Assembly (NCBI GenBank): GCA_903858015.1
Contig: CAIOGZ010000027.1
Location: forward strand, 1-46,150
Source: an uncultured cyanobacterium
GTDB taxonomy: Bacteria; Cyanobacteriota; Cyanobacteriia; PCC-6307; Cyanobiaceae
Direction: 5' to 3'
Length of the DNA stretch: 46,150 bases
This document shows positions 34,084-41,991 of the stretch, piece after piece (the first letter of the stretch is position 1; every line of letters starts with the position of its first letter). The translations under genes were made by a program, and so were the position numbers. The notes beneath the pieces were generated by a model. That model saw only the letters and a program-made list of their open reading frames with translations, searched no databases and had not been told where the DNA came from.

Positions 34084-35262
34084 TCAGACCAAACTCAGCA
34101 GGGCCCGTTCGAGCCGGTTGACCGCCTTGCGCAGATGGCGTGGCCGGATCACAAGCGGCGGCACGAAGCGCACCACCCGCGGGCCGGCCGGCACCAGCAG
34201 CAGGCCTGCGGCCAGCGCCGCCTTGACCAGCTCCGGTGCGCTCGGAGCGGCTTCGCGCAGCACCAGGCCCTGGAGCAGCCCCCAGCCCCGATGGCCCTCG
34301 AGCAGGGTGGGATGGCGTTCCACCAACTCCTGCAGCAGGCTGGCCAGCCGTTCGGCCATCGCCTCCACATGGGTGAGCAGGTCGCGGCGCTCGATCTCCT
34401 GGATCACGGTGAGGCCGGCCCGGCAGGCGAAGGGGTTGCCGCCGAAGGTGCTGGCATGCTCGCCGGGCCGTAGTAGGTCGGCGCCGGCCGTCACCGCCAG
34501 GGCACCGATGGGGATGCCACCGCCGAGGCCCTTGGCCATGGTGAAGGCATCGGGCTCGATGCCCAGCCGTTCGTAGCCCCACCAGCGCCCGCTGCGCCCC
34601 ACCCCGATCTGCACCTCATCGAGGATCAGCAGGATGCCGAGCTCGTTGCAGAGCTGGCGCACTCGCTGGAAAAAGGCCGGATCACCGGGGTTGACGCCCC
34701 CCTCTCCCTGCAGCGGCTCCAGCAGCACCGCCGCCACCCGGGGCCCCTCGGCTTCAGAGGCGGCCAGCAGGGTTTCGAAGGCGGCGATGTCGTTGTAGGG
34801 GAAGTAGCGGAAGCCTTCGACCAGCGGTTCGAATCCCTGGTGGTACTTGGGTTGGCCGGTGGCGGTCACCGCCGCCAGGGTGCGGCCGTGGAAGCTCGCT
34901 TCGGCCGTGAGGATCAGGGGCCGCTCAATGCCCCGGACGACGTGGCCGTATTTACGGGCCAACTTGATGGCGGCCTCATTGGCCTCGGCGCCGGAGTTGC
35001 AGAAGAACACCCGCTCGGCGCAGCTGCGCTGGCAGATGGCCCGGGCCAGGGCCTCCTGCTCGGGAATGCGGTAGAGGTTGGAGACATGCTGGAGGCTGCC
35101 CAGCTGGTGGCAGAGGTTGCGGCGCAGCACCGGATCGCTGTGGCCGAGGGTGCAAACGGCGATGCCCGCCACGCAGTCGAGGTAGCGGTGGCCTTCGCTG
35201 TCCCACAGCCACACCCCCTTGCCGCGCACCAGGGTGAGCGGAAGGCGGGCATAGGTGTCCAT
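34084..35262 (-). CDS. argD: Acetylornithine aminotransferase
   Basis: The 392-residue class III PLP aminotransferase forms N-acetylornithine in arginine synthesis. Motifs are VAGIAVCTLGHSDPVL, FFCNSGAEANEAAIKLARKY, the LLILDEVQIGVGRSG block with Asp215, the PLP lysine Lys244 in FTMAKGLGGGIPIGA, and STFGGNPFACRAGL. The ATG at 35262 (MDTYARLPLTLVRGKG) is the conserved start; the frame further upstream runs into the tRNA-Leu gene and is not coding. The gene lies 56 bp after that tRNA and 35 bp before folC. Confidence 0.95.
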   Translation of the reverse strand: MDTYARLPLTLVRGKGVWLWDSEGHRYLDCVAGIAVCTLGHSDPVLRRNLCHQLGSLQHVSNLYRIPEQEALARAICQRSCAERVFFCNSGAEANEAAIKLARKYGHVVRGIERPLILTAEASFHGRTLAAVTATGQPKYHQGFEPLVEGFRYFPYNDIAAFETLLAASEAEGPRVAAVLLEPLQGEGGVNPGDPAFFQRVRQLCNELGILLILDEVQIGVGRSGRWWGYERLGIEPDAFTMAKGLGGGIPIGALAVTAGADLLRPGEHASTFGGNPFACRAGLTVIQEIERRDLLTHVEAMAERLASLLQELVERHPTLLEGHRGWGLLQGLVLREAAPSAPELVKAALAAGLLLVPAGPRVVRFVPPLVIRPRHLRKAVNRLERALLSLV

Positions 35263-35318
35263 CACCGCCGAAGACGGCGGCACTGGGCAGGGGGTGGTTT
35301 CCGGCGGGGCCGGATCGA

Positions 35319-35400
35319 TGGGAGCGGTGGGACTCGAACCCACATGCCCGAAGGCGCTCGATTTTGAGTCGAGTCCGTCTACCAATTCCGGCACGCTCCC
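35319..35400 (-). tRNA. trnL: tRNA-Leu (CAA)
   Basis: Class II tRNA on the minus strand: acceptor GGGAGCG with CGCTCCC, discriminator A, anticodon arm CTCGA-CTCAAAA-TCGAG giving anticodon CAA, a variable arm CGCCTTCGGGC and T-arm GTTCGAGTC. The length is 82 nt. CCA is not encoded. Confidence 0.96.
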
Positions 35401-35443
35401 ATGGCGGTGAGTCTAGGGCTCAGCCAGGCCGGCCCTGGCCAGC

Positions 35444-36748
35444 TCAGGCCGCGTCGCTGAGCCGGCGGATGCGGGCGCCTACGGCATTGAGCTTGTCCTC
35501 GAGGTTGGCGTAGCCGCGGTCGAGGAACTCCAGGCCCCGCACGGTGGTGACCCCATCGGCGCACAGACCGGCCAGCACCATCGCGGCCGAGGCGCGCAGA
35601 TCGGTGCCGTGCACCGGGGCGCCACTCAAGCGCGCCACACCCTCAATACAGGCCGTATTGCCCTGCAGCCGGATCGAGGCCCCCATCCGCTGCAACTCGG
35701 CCACGTGCTGGAGCCGATTTTCGAAGATGTTTTCAACCACCACGCTGGTGCCCTTGGCGGTGGCCAACAGGCTCATGAATGGGGCCTGCAGGTCGGTGGG
35801 GAAGCCGGGGAAGGGCATGGTGCGCAGGTCTACGGCCGTGATCGCCTTGGCGCTGATCACCAGGTTGGAACCATCGGCCACCAATCGGCAGCCGGCTTCT
35901 TCAAGCTTGGTGATCACGGCGCCAAGGTGCTCAGGCAGCACGGGCCCGATGCTCAGTTCGGAGCGGGTGATCGCCGCCGCCAATAGAAAAGTGCCGGCTT
36001 CGATGCGATCGGGAATGACGGCGTAATCGGCTTCATGCAATGCATCGACGCCCACGATCGTGATCGAGGGGGTGCCTGCCCCCCGCACCTTGGCGCCCAT
36101 GGCATTGAGCAGATCGGCGAGGTCGATCACCTCCGGTTCGAGGGCGGCGTTATCGATCACGGTCTCGCCATCGGCGAGGGCTGCCGCCATCATCAAGGTC
36201 TCGGTGGCGCCGACGCTGGGACAATCCAGGTGAATGTGGCCGCCCTTAAGGCGTCGGTTGCGGCCCTGCACCGAGGCGGTGACCACCCCGTGCTCAATGG
36301 TGACCTGGGCGCCGAGGGCCTTGAGTCCCTTGACATGCTCGACCACGGGCCGGCTGCCGATCTGACAGCCGCCGGGGAGGGGCACCTGGGCGGTGCCCAT
36401 GCGGGCCAGCAGGGGTCCGATGCAAAAAAAACTGGCCCGCAGGCTGTTCACCAGTTCATAGGGGGGCGCCGCCCGGCTGATGTGTTCGCCGTCGAGGTCG
36501 ATCGTTTCGCCATGGCGGGTGACCCGCACGCCGAGGGCCGCCAGGATCTCGCCCATAGCGGTGATATCGGTGAGCGGCGGCACATTGCGGAGGCGCAGGG
36601 TGTCGCGGCTGAGCAGGCAGGCCGCCATCAGCACCAGGGCTGAATTCTTGGCCCCGTTCACCCTCAAATGCCCGGAAAGCCTGGAGCCGCCGGTGACTTC
36701 AAGGCGGCTATCGAGCAGTTGAACAGGAGGGGCCGCAGAAATTGTCAT
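35444..36748 (-). CDS. murA: UDP-N-acetylglucosamine 1-carboxyvinyltransferase
   Basis: The 434-residue enzyme transfers enolpyruvate to UDP-GlcNAc, the first committed step of peptidoglycan synthesis. VNGAKNSALVLMAA (30-43) holds the substrate-binding Lys34-Asn35. The loop PLPGGCQIGSRP contains catalytic Cys128, so the enzyme should be fosfomycin-sensitive. DYAVIPDRIEAGTFL, the PFPGFPTDLQAPFM motif and a final FLDRGYANLEDKL are all standard. The ATG at 36748 (MTISAAPPVQLLDS) was chosen over the longer frame. An AGGCAAGGCGC stretch precedes it. It lies upstream of tRNA-Leu(CAA) and argD on the same strand. Confidence 0.97.
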   Translation of the reverse strand: MTISAAPPVQLLDSRLEVTGGSRLSGHLRVNGAKNSALVLMAACLLSRDTLRLRNVPPLTDITAMGEILAALGVRVTRHGETIDLDGEHISRAAPPYELVNSLRASFFCIGPLLARMGTAQVPLPGGCQIGSRPVVEHVKGLKALGAQVTIEHGVVTASVQGRNRRLKGGHIHLDCPSVGATETLMMAAALADGETVIDNAALEPEVIDLADLLNAMGAKVRGAGTPSITIVGVDALHEADYAVIPDRIEAGTFLLAAAITRSELSIGPVLPEHLGAVITKLEEAGCRLVADGSNLVISAKAITAVDLRTMPFPGFPTDLQAPFMSLLATAKGTSVVVENIFENRLQHVAELQRMGASIRLQGNTACIEGVARLSGAPVHGTDLRASAAMVLAGLCADGVTTVRGLEFLDRGYANLEDKLNAVGARIRRLSDAA

Positions 36749-36932
36749 GGGCGCCTTGCCTGAGATTAAACCCGAGCGCATCTTGACAAGCTTTCTGCAA
36801 ATCGTCTACGGGGCCGCCGCTCGAACTGGCTCGGAGTGGCTGGAACGGCTGCCCTGGCCGCCGCCATCAGCAGCGGTCGGCCGATGCCCTAAGGTTTGGG
36901 AGTCGCTGCCACTCGGGCAGAGGCCTACGCCC

Positions 36933-37016
36933 GCGGATGTGGCGGAATTGGTAGACGCGCTAGTTTCAGGTACTAGTGGCAGCAATGTCGTGGGAGTTCA
37001 AGTCTCCCCATCCGCA
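36933..37016 (+). tRNA. trnL: tRNA-Leu (CAG)
   Basis: Class II tRNA: acceptor GCGGATG with CATCCGC, discriminator A (37016), anticodon arm CTAGT-TTCAGGT-ACTAG giving anticodon CAG, a long variable arm (GGCAGCAATGTCG) and T-arm GTTCAAGTC. 84 nt, CCA not encoded. Confidence 0.96.
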
Positions 37017-37027
37017 TCAACCTAGTC

Positions 37028-37276
37028 ATGATTGTTCTCCAGATTTCCAATTCCTCCGAACTTCTCGCCGCGAAGGTCGGAAAGTTTATTGAAAGCCTGA
37101 CGCCGGATGGCTTCGACCAGACCACGGTTGAAGACATTGTAATTCGCAAGCTGATCGAGAATTTGGCTGCCGAGGGTCTGCACGGCGAAGTGGCCGCCGT
37201 GAATGGGGTGGATCTTCAGGGTCAGGAGCTGGTTTTTCATCGGCAGGTCCATGTGCGCAGCAACCGGCCCTTCTGA
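37028..37276 (+). CDS. Conserved cyanobacterial small protein, unknown function
   Basis: The 82-residue soluble protein begins 12 bp after the tRNA-Leu: MIVLQISNSSELLAAKVGKF, then IESLTPDGFDQTTVEDIVIR and KLIENLAAEGLHGEVAAVNG, ending VDLQGQELVFHRQVHVRSN. It reads as a compact alpha/beta domain with normal amino-acid use and is not a shadow frame. I associate the type with small hypothetical proteins shared by picocyanobacteria but know no function. The ATG at 37028 is the only reasonable start. Confidence 0.75.
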   Translation: MIVLQISNSSELLAAKVGKFIESLTPDGFDQTTVEDIVIRKLIENLAAEGLHGEVAAVNGVDLQGQELVFHRQVHVRSNRPF

Positions 37277-37330
37277 GGCTGGGCCTGCCGCGGAGGCAGT
37301 GATCGCGCCATTGATGACGGCCGTAAGCCC

Positions 37331-38194
37331 TTGATAGCGCCCTTGATTACGAGTCGGCGTAATCCTCTGGTGGCCCAGGTGCGGCAGTTGCATGGCGGTC
37401 AGGGCCGCCGCAGCCAGGAGAGGTTGCTGCTCGAAGGCACCCATCTGCTGCAGGAAGCGCTGCGGCTCGGCCTGCAGCCCGAGCTGGTCTTGGCCACGCC
37501 CGCCTGGCTCGAACGCCACGGCGACCTGGTGGCGGCCCTGCCGGCGGCCAGCCAGCTGCGGCCTGTGGCGCCCCAGGTGCTGGCGGCGGCCGCCACCACC
37601 CTCCATCCCGATGGGGTGCTGCTCACCGTGGCACTTCCCGCCCCCCGCCCCCCCGCCGGCGGCGCCCGCTTCGTGCTCGCCCTCGATCGCCTCCAGGACC
37701 CCGGCAACCTCGGCACCCTGCTGCGCACGGCGTTGGCGGCCGGGGTGGAGCTGGTCTGGCTGGCGGATGGGGCCGACCCCTACCAGCCCAAGGTGCTGCG
37801 CGCTTCCAGTGGGGCCGCCCTGGCCCTACCGCTGCAGCGGTGGCCCGCGGCGGAGCTGGCGGGGCGGCTGGCCCAGGCGCGGCAGGGGGGGCTGCAGGTG
37901 CTGGCCGCCGTGCTGGCCTCGCCGCAGTGGCCCGATCCGCGCCCCTATTGGCAGTGCGACTGGACCCGCCCCACCCTGCTGCTGCTGGGCAACGAGGGCG
38001 CCGGGCTGGATCCGGCCCTGCGGGAGATGGTGGATAGCAGCGTCACGATCCCGCACAGTTTGGAGTTGGAGTCGCTCAATGTGGCCGTGGCGGCGGCGCC
38101 CCTGCTGCTGGAGCGCTGGCGCCAACAGGGCGGCGGCGGCGCCCCCGGGGCGGTGGCAGGGGAGAATGGCTTAACCCGTGAACCCGTTCGGTGA
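37331..38194 (+). CDS. TrmH/SpoU-family RNA 2'-O-methyltransferase
   Basis: The 287-residue protein starts with a substrate-binding domain typical of the group (LITSRRNPLVAQVRQLHGG, RLLLEGTHLLQEAL). The SPOUT knot domain follows, with motif 1 ALDRLQDPGNLGTLLRTALA (Asn and Arg conserved), motif 2 LLLLGNEGAGLDP and motif 3 SVTIPHSLELESLNVAVAAA. It should 2'-O-methylate ribose in rRNA or tRNA using S-adenosylmethionine; which nucleotide is unknown. The start at 37331 is a TTG; a second TTG at 37343 is possible. Its last four bases (GTGA) are the start of lpd, so the two are translationally coupled. Confidence 0.9.
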   Translation: MIAPLITSRRNPLVAQVRQLHGGQGRRSQERLLLEGTHLLQEALRLGLQPELVLATPAWLERHGDLVAALPAASQLRPVAPQVLAAAATTLHPDGVLLTVALPAPRPPAGGARFVLALDRLQDPGNLGTLLRTALAAGVELVWLADGADPYQPKVLRASSGAALALPLQRWPAAELAGRLAQARQGGLQVLAAVLASPQWPDPRPYWQCDWTRPTLLLLGNEGAGLDPALREMVDSSVTIPHSLELESLNVAVAAAPLLLERWRQQGGGGAPGAVAGENGLTREPVR

Positions 38195-39696
38195 GCGCAA
38201 CCCCCTCCGCCAGCCCCGCCCCGCTTGGATCGGCCCAGCCGGATGGGGATGGCTTTGATTTCGATCTGATCGTGATCGGCGCCGGCTATGGCGGTTTTGA
38301 TGCGGCCAAGCATGCTGCTGAGCATGGTCTGCGGGTCGCCATTGTCGAATCGCGGGACATGGGCGGCACCTGCGTGAACCGCGGTTGTGTGCCGTCGAAG
38401 GCGCTGCTGGCGGCGAGCGGCCGGGTGCGGGAGCTGGCCGATGCGGAGCACCTCAAGGGCTTCGGCATCCATGCGGCGCCGGTGCGCTTCGAGCGCCAGA
38501 AGATCGCCGACCACGCCCGCCAACTGGTGGAAACGATCCGCGCCAATCTCACCAAAAGCCTGGAGCGCGCCGGCGCCACGATCCTGCGGGGCAAGGGCCG
38601 CCTCGATGGTCCGCAGCGGGTGGTGGTGCGCGCCAGCGGCGGCGGCGTCGAGCGCCCCTACCGCGCCCGCGACGTGATCATCGCCACCGGCTCCGATCCG
38701 TTCGTGCCACCGGGGATCGAAACCGACGGCCGCACCGTGTTCACCAGTGATGAGGCGGTGGATCTGGAGTGGCTGCCGCGCTGGATCGCGATCGTGGGCA
38801 GCGGCTACATCGGCCTGGAGTTCGCCGATGTTTACACCGCCCTTGGTTGTGAGGTCACGATGATCGAGGCGCTGGATCGGGTGATGCCCACCTTCGATCC
38901 CGATATCGCCAAGATCGCTGCCCGCCATTTAATCGACGGCCGCGACATCGACGCCCGCGCCGGCGTGCTGGCCAAATCGATCAAACCCGGCTGCCCGGTG
39001 CAGATCGAGCTGGTGGACATGAAGAGCCGCGAGCCGATCGAAACCCTGGAGGTGGATGCGGTGCTGGTGGCCACCGGCCGGGTGCCGGTGAGCAAGGATC
39101 TCAATCTCGCCTCGGTGGGGGTAGCCACCAACCGCGGCTTCATCCCGGTGGACGACAGCCTGCAGGTGCTCGCCTCGAGTGAAGCCGGCGCTGCCGCCAT
39201 TCCGCATTTGTGGGCCGTGGGCGATGTAACCGGCAAGATGATGCTGGCCCATACCGCCGCCGCCCAGGGCACCGTGGCGGTGGATAACATCCTCGGCCAT
39301 GCGCGCCGCATCGATTACCGCTCGATTCCGGCCGCCACCTTCACCCATCCCGAGATCAGTTCGGTGGGCCTCACGGAGGCCGATGCCAAGGCGCTGGCGG
39401 TGCAGGAGGGTTTTGAGCTGGGTACGGTGCGCAGCTATTTCAAGGCCAATTCCAAGGCCCTGGCCGAGCTGGAAAGCGATGGGGTGATGAAGTTGCTGTT
39501 CAACAAGGCCAGCGGCGAAGTGCTGGGCGCGCACATCTACGGGCTCCATGCCGCCGACCTGATCCAGGAGATCGCCAACGCCGTGGCCCGGCGCCAGGGG
39601 GTGGTGCAGCTGGCCCGGGAGGTGCACACCCACCCCACCCTGAGCGAAGTGGTGGAGGTGGCCTACAAGCAGGCGGCGATGGCTGTCGCCGGCTGA
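38191..39696 (+). CDS. lpd: Dihydrolipoyl dehydrogenase (E3)
   Basis: The 501-residue flavoprotein re-oxidises lipoamide in 2-oxoacid dehydrogenase (and glycine cleavage) complexes. After a variable N-terminal stretch come the FAD loop VIGAGYGGFDAAKHAAEHG (28-46), the redox disulfide Cys61/Cys66 (GGTCVNRGCVPSKALL), the NAD loop IVGSGYIGLEFADVY, the second FAD motif LWAVGDVTGKMMLAH and the C-terminal catalytic HTHPTLSEVVE. It starts with GTG at 38191, overlapping the stop of the SpoU gene. Pyruvate dehydrogenase partners are not in the window. Confidence 0.96.
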   Translation: MSATPSASPAPLGSAQPDGDGFDFDLIVIGAGYGGFDAAKHAAEHGLRVAIVESRDMGGTCVNRGCVPSKALLAASGRVRELADAEHLKGFGIHAAPVRFERQKIADHARQLVETIRANLTKSLERAGATILRGKGRLDGPQRVVVRASGGGVERPYRARDVIIATGSDPFVPPGIETDGRTVFTSDEAVDLEWLPRWIAIVGSGYIGLEFADVYTALGCEVTMIEALDRVMPTFDPDIAKIAARHLIDGRDIDARAGVLAKSIKPGCPVQIELVDMKSREPIETLEVDAVLVATGRVPVSKDLNLASVGVATNRGFIPVDDSLQVLASSEAGAAAIPHLWAVGDVTGKMMLAHTAAAQGTVAVDNILGHARRIDYRSIPAATFTHPEISSVGLTEADAKALAVQEGFELGTVRSYFKANSKALAELESDGVMKLLFNKASGEVLGAHIYGLHAADLIQEIANAVARRQGVVQLAREVHTHPTLSEVVEVAYKQAAMAVAG

Positions 39697-39759
39697 GGCA
39701 GCATCGCGCCCTTCGTTTCCTGCCGCTTCCAAGCTCTAGCTGTCCGCCACCGAGACCCC

Positions 39760-40644
39760 ATGGAGATCCGCCGCCGGCCCCCCAACCCTTCGGTGCGGGT
39801 GGCCCACCTCGAATTCGGCACCCCCCACTCCGAGGAGAAGCCGCGCCACATCCTCGAGCAGATTGTGTGGGAGAAGGACCGGGAGGTGGCCGCCGCCCGG
39901 GAGCGACTCAGCCTCGCGCAGCTCAAGAGCCAGGTGGCGAAGCTGCCGCCCAGCCGCGATTTCGTGGCGGCCCTGCGGGCCAGCTGCCTTAAGCCGGCCG
40001 TTATCGCTGAGGTGAAGAAGGCCAGTCCCAGCAAGGGGGTGATCCGTGAAGACTTCGATCCAGTGGCGATCGCCCAGGGTTACGCGGCCGGCGGCGCCAG
40101 TTGCCTGTCGGTGCTCACCGATAAAAAGTTCTTCCAGGGCGGCTTTGAGGTGCTGGTGGCGGTGCGCGGCGCCGTGGAGCTGCCGCTACTTTGCAAGGAC
40201 TTCATCCTCACGCCTTATCAGCTTTATCAGGCCCGGGCCGCCGGCGCCGATGCCGCCCTGCTGATCGCGGCGATCCTCACCGACCAGGACCTGGCCTACC
40301 TGCTCAAGGTGGCCCAGGCCCTGGGCCTGGCTGTGCTGGTGGAGGTGCACGACGCCCCGGAACTGGAGCGGGTGCTGGCCCTGGAGGGGGTGAATCTGAT
40401 CGGCATCAACAACCGCGATCTGGCCAGCTTCACCGTGGATCTAGCCACCACCGAGGCGTTGATGGCCAGCTACGGCGCTCGGGTGCGGGCCAAGGGGGCC
40501 CTGTTGGTGAGCGAATCGGGCCTGTTCAACCGCGACGACCTCGACCGGGTGCTGGGCGCCGGCGCCGATGCGGTGCTGGTGGGTGAGGCGTTGATGCGCC
40601 AGGCCGATGTGACTGCGGCGCTGGAAACGTTGATTGGAGGCTGA
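39760..40644 (+). CDS. trpC: Indole-3-glycerol phosphate synthase
   Basis: The 294-residue TIM-barrel enzyme closes the indole ring in tryptophan synthesis. It has [40 protein letters not shown], the [20 protein letters not shown] block, [35 protein letters not shown] and the phosphate-binding [15 protein letters not shown] with [10 protein letters not shown]. The N-terminal extension of about 30 residues is usual in cyanobacteria. It is monofunctional, with no trpF domain. It follows lpd by 63 bp on the same strand. Confidence 0.96.
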   Translation: MEIRRRPPNPSVRVAHLEFGTPHSEEKPRHILEQIVWEKDREVAAARERLSLAQLKSQVAKLPPSRDFVAALRASCLKPAVIAEVKKASPSKGVIREDFDPVAIAQGYAAGGASCLSVLTDKKFFQGGFEVLVAVRGAVELPLLCKDFILTPYQLYQARAAGADAALLIAAILTDQDLAYLLKVAQALGLAVLVEVHDAPELERVLALEGVNLIGINNRDLASFTVDLATTEALMASYGARVRAKGALLVSESGLFNRDDLDRVLGAGADAVLVGEALMRQADVTAALETLIGG

Positions 40645-40670
40645 GGGGTAAGGGCGCGCAGGATCTGCCC

Positions 40671-40690
40671 ACCATGGTCAAGACCATGGT
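40671..40690. promoter_or_regulatory. 20-bp palindrome upstream of the toxin gene
   Basis: ACCATGGTCAAGACCATGGT has perfect 9-bp arms separated by 2 bp. It lies 26 bp after the trpC stop and ahead of the antitoxin remnant and PIN gene. Toxin-antitoxin operons are often autoregulated at such palindromes. A trpC terminator is less likely because there is no T-run. Confidence 0.45.
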
Positions 40691-40717
40691 CGCCAACGCC
40701 ATAGGCTGGCTGCGGAG

Positions 40718-40831
40718 CTCCATGCCTGCGCGCCGGCCCGTCGCGCCAGCCCCTTCGGACTCCATCCGGGCGTGGTGATCCACGGCGATCTGCTCGCGCC
40801 GATCGACAGCGCCTGGGCTGCCCTGGAGTGA
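40718..40831 (+). pseudogene. Remnant of a Phd/YefM-type antitoxin C-terminus
   Basis: The frame ending at TGA 40829-40831 reads RRASPFGLHPGVVIHGDLLA and PIDSAWAALE, which looks like the C-terminal toxin-binding tail of small antitoxins paired with PIN toxins. Its stop overlaps the toxin start by the GTGA arrangement usual for such pairs. Upstream, the expected RGRPVARL-type region seems to shift into another frame (RRPVAPAP near 40730), and no start codon with a full N-terminal DNA-binding domain is found. The antitoxin therefore appears broken. Confidence 0.4.
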
Positions 40832-41229
40832 TCGTGCTCGACACCCATGGGCTGCTTTGGCTAGATCGTGAGGATCCAGCCCTCGGGCCCAGCAGCCGTG
40901 AGCGCATCGGCAAAGCCTGGGGGCAAGGTTCGGTGGCTGTGGGCGCCATTTCGTTCTGGGAGGTGGCCATGCTTGCCGCCCGGGGCAGGATTGAGCTGCG
41001 TCAATCTCCTGAGAGCTGGCGAGTGGATTGGCTGCGCGCGGGTCTGGAAGAGATCGCCCTGGATGGGGCCCTGGCGGTGGCGGCTGCAGAGTTAGCGGAG
41101 TTTCACGCCGATCCGGCGGATCGCTTCATCGCCGCCACCGCCATGGCGCGGGCGGCCACCTTGATCACGGCCGATCAAGCGATGCTGGGCTGGTCGGGGC
41201 CGCTGCTGTGTAGTGATGCGGGGAAGTGA
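40828..41229 (+). CDS. VapC-type PIN-domain toxin (ribonuclease)
   Basis: The 133-residue PIN domain has IVLDTHGLLWL with the first Asp (residue 5), ISFWEVAMLAARG with the conserved Glu, HADPADRFIAATAMARAATL with Asp and Arg, and LITADQAML with the last acidic residue. This is the subgroup annotated as type II toxin-antitoxin PIN proteins. VapC toxins cleave tRNA or rRNA when not held by antitoxin. The GTG start at 40828 overlaps the stop of the antitoxin remnant. It sits at the edge of the restriction-modification island. Confidence 0.88.
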   Translation: MIVLDTHGLLWLDREDPALGPSSRERIGKAWGQGSVAVGAISFWEVAMLAARGRIELRQSPESWRVDWLRAGLEEIALDGALAVAAAELAEFHADPADRFIAATAMARAATLITADQAMLGWSGPLLCSDAGK

Positions 41230-41385
41230 CAGTCTTCATTTGCCGAGAGGATGTAAGTCCCGAGCCAGGGGAGCGTGACTTGAGAAGAAGGCGCAGCGAA
41301 CGATGGAAGTTGGGGTAGGGAGCCAAGACACCAGATCAGAAGTGGGTTAAGATGTCGGCATTTTGGAGGGCTTGCTTTCCCGTCT

Positions 41386-41991
41386 TTAGTGCGCAGACTC
41401 TATTCGCTCGACCCATGAATTCCCAAGCCTCATAAGGCCTTTGAGCCAGCTCCGGCATAGTTCAACTTTGGTGTAGTCAAGGACAAGAGATTGTCCGAGT
41501 GCCCAAGGACAAGCCTCATTAGCCGATTTGAATCTGTCAATCGATAATTGTCCAACCATACGCGAACCGTGCGCAACGAAGTTTCGAGCTGCCGCAACTT
41601 CGATCAAACCTGCACGGCCGCCAATGACGTCAGACCAGTTGTTACCCGTTCGCTTTAACAGGTCGGCGCCCCATGTTTCGATGCCACCGCTTAGTCGTCC
41701 ACTTTCTCCGAGCCCGATTTTTGAGCGAGAGCAACACTCGAAAAGTGAGTAGTTGTATGCTAGGACAATCCAGCACAGAAGCTCCTCATCCCACAATGTG
41801 TCAACATGTTCATTCGCGTTTGGCTTAAACGAGCTATCGCCATTCGCGGTAATGATGCAAACTGTATACAGGGATGCGACTTCCAGGCCGGTCCAAATGC
41901 TTAGTTCTCGCTTAAATGCGATCTTGGAACATTGAAGGAATCGAGTGAGTCTTCCCCACTTCTGCCATGTATCAAAAATGGCTCGCGCCAT
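41386..41991 (-). CDS. Uncharacterised protein with HEPN-like RxxxxH motif, attached to the type III system
   Basis: The 201-residue protein starts from the ATG at 41991, 20 bp inside the end of the res gene. It is largely helical, with runs such as FKRELSIWTGLEVASLYTVC and ELLCWIVLAYNYSLFECCSR. AAARNFVAHGSRMV contains Arg136-Asn-Phe-Val-Ala-His141, the R-x4-H catalytic motif of HEPN ribonucleases, on a helix after a long helical stretch. HEPN proteins are common toxins and effectors in defence islands. Base and codon use is clearly more A/T-rich than the rest of the window. The family call rests on the motif and the fold prediction by eye. Confidence 0.55.
   Translation of the reverse strand: MARAIFDTWQKWGRLTRFLQCSKIAFKRELSIWTGLEVASLYTVCIITANGDSSFKPNANEHVDTLWDEELLCWIVLAYNYSLFECCSRSKIGLGESGRLSGGIETWGADLLKRTGNNWSDVIGGRAGLIEVAAARNFVAHGSRMVGQLSIDRFKSANEACPWALGQSLVLDYTKVELCRSWLKGLMRLGNSWVERIESAH

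Noticed and set aside
35263-35394. Longer start for argD
   Set aside because: The extra 44 codons overlap tRNA-Leu(CAA), so the upstream part is antisense-free RNA gene sequence and not protein coding.
36783-36806. TTGACA as a -35 box of a plus-strand promoter for tRNA-Leu(CAG)
   Set aside because: No acceptable -10 hexamer lies 16-18 bp downstream, and the tRNA begins about 150 bp away.
41250-41330. Possible group II intron fragment (GGATGTAAGTCCCGAGCCAG)
   Set aside because: The phrase faintly recalls intron structure, but no domain V hairpin, boundary sequence or reverse transcriptase is present nearby.
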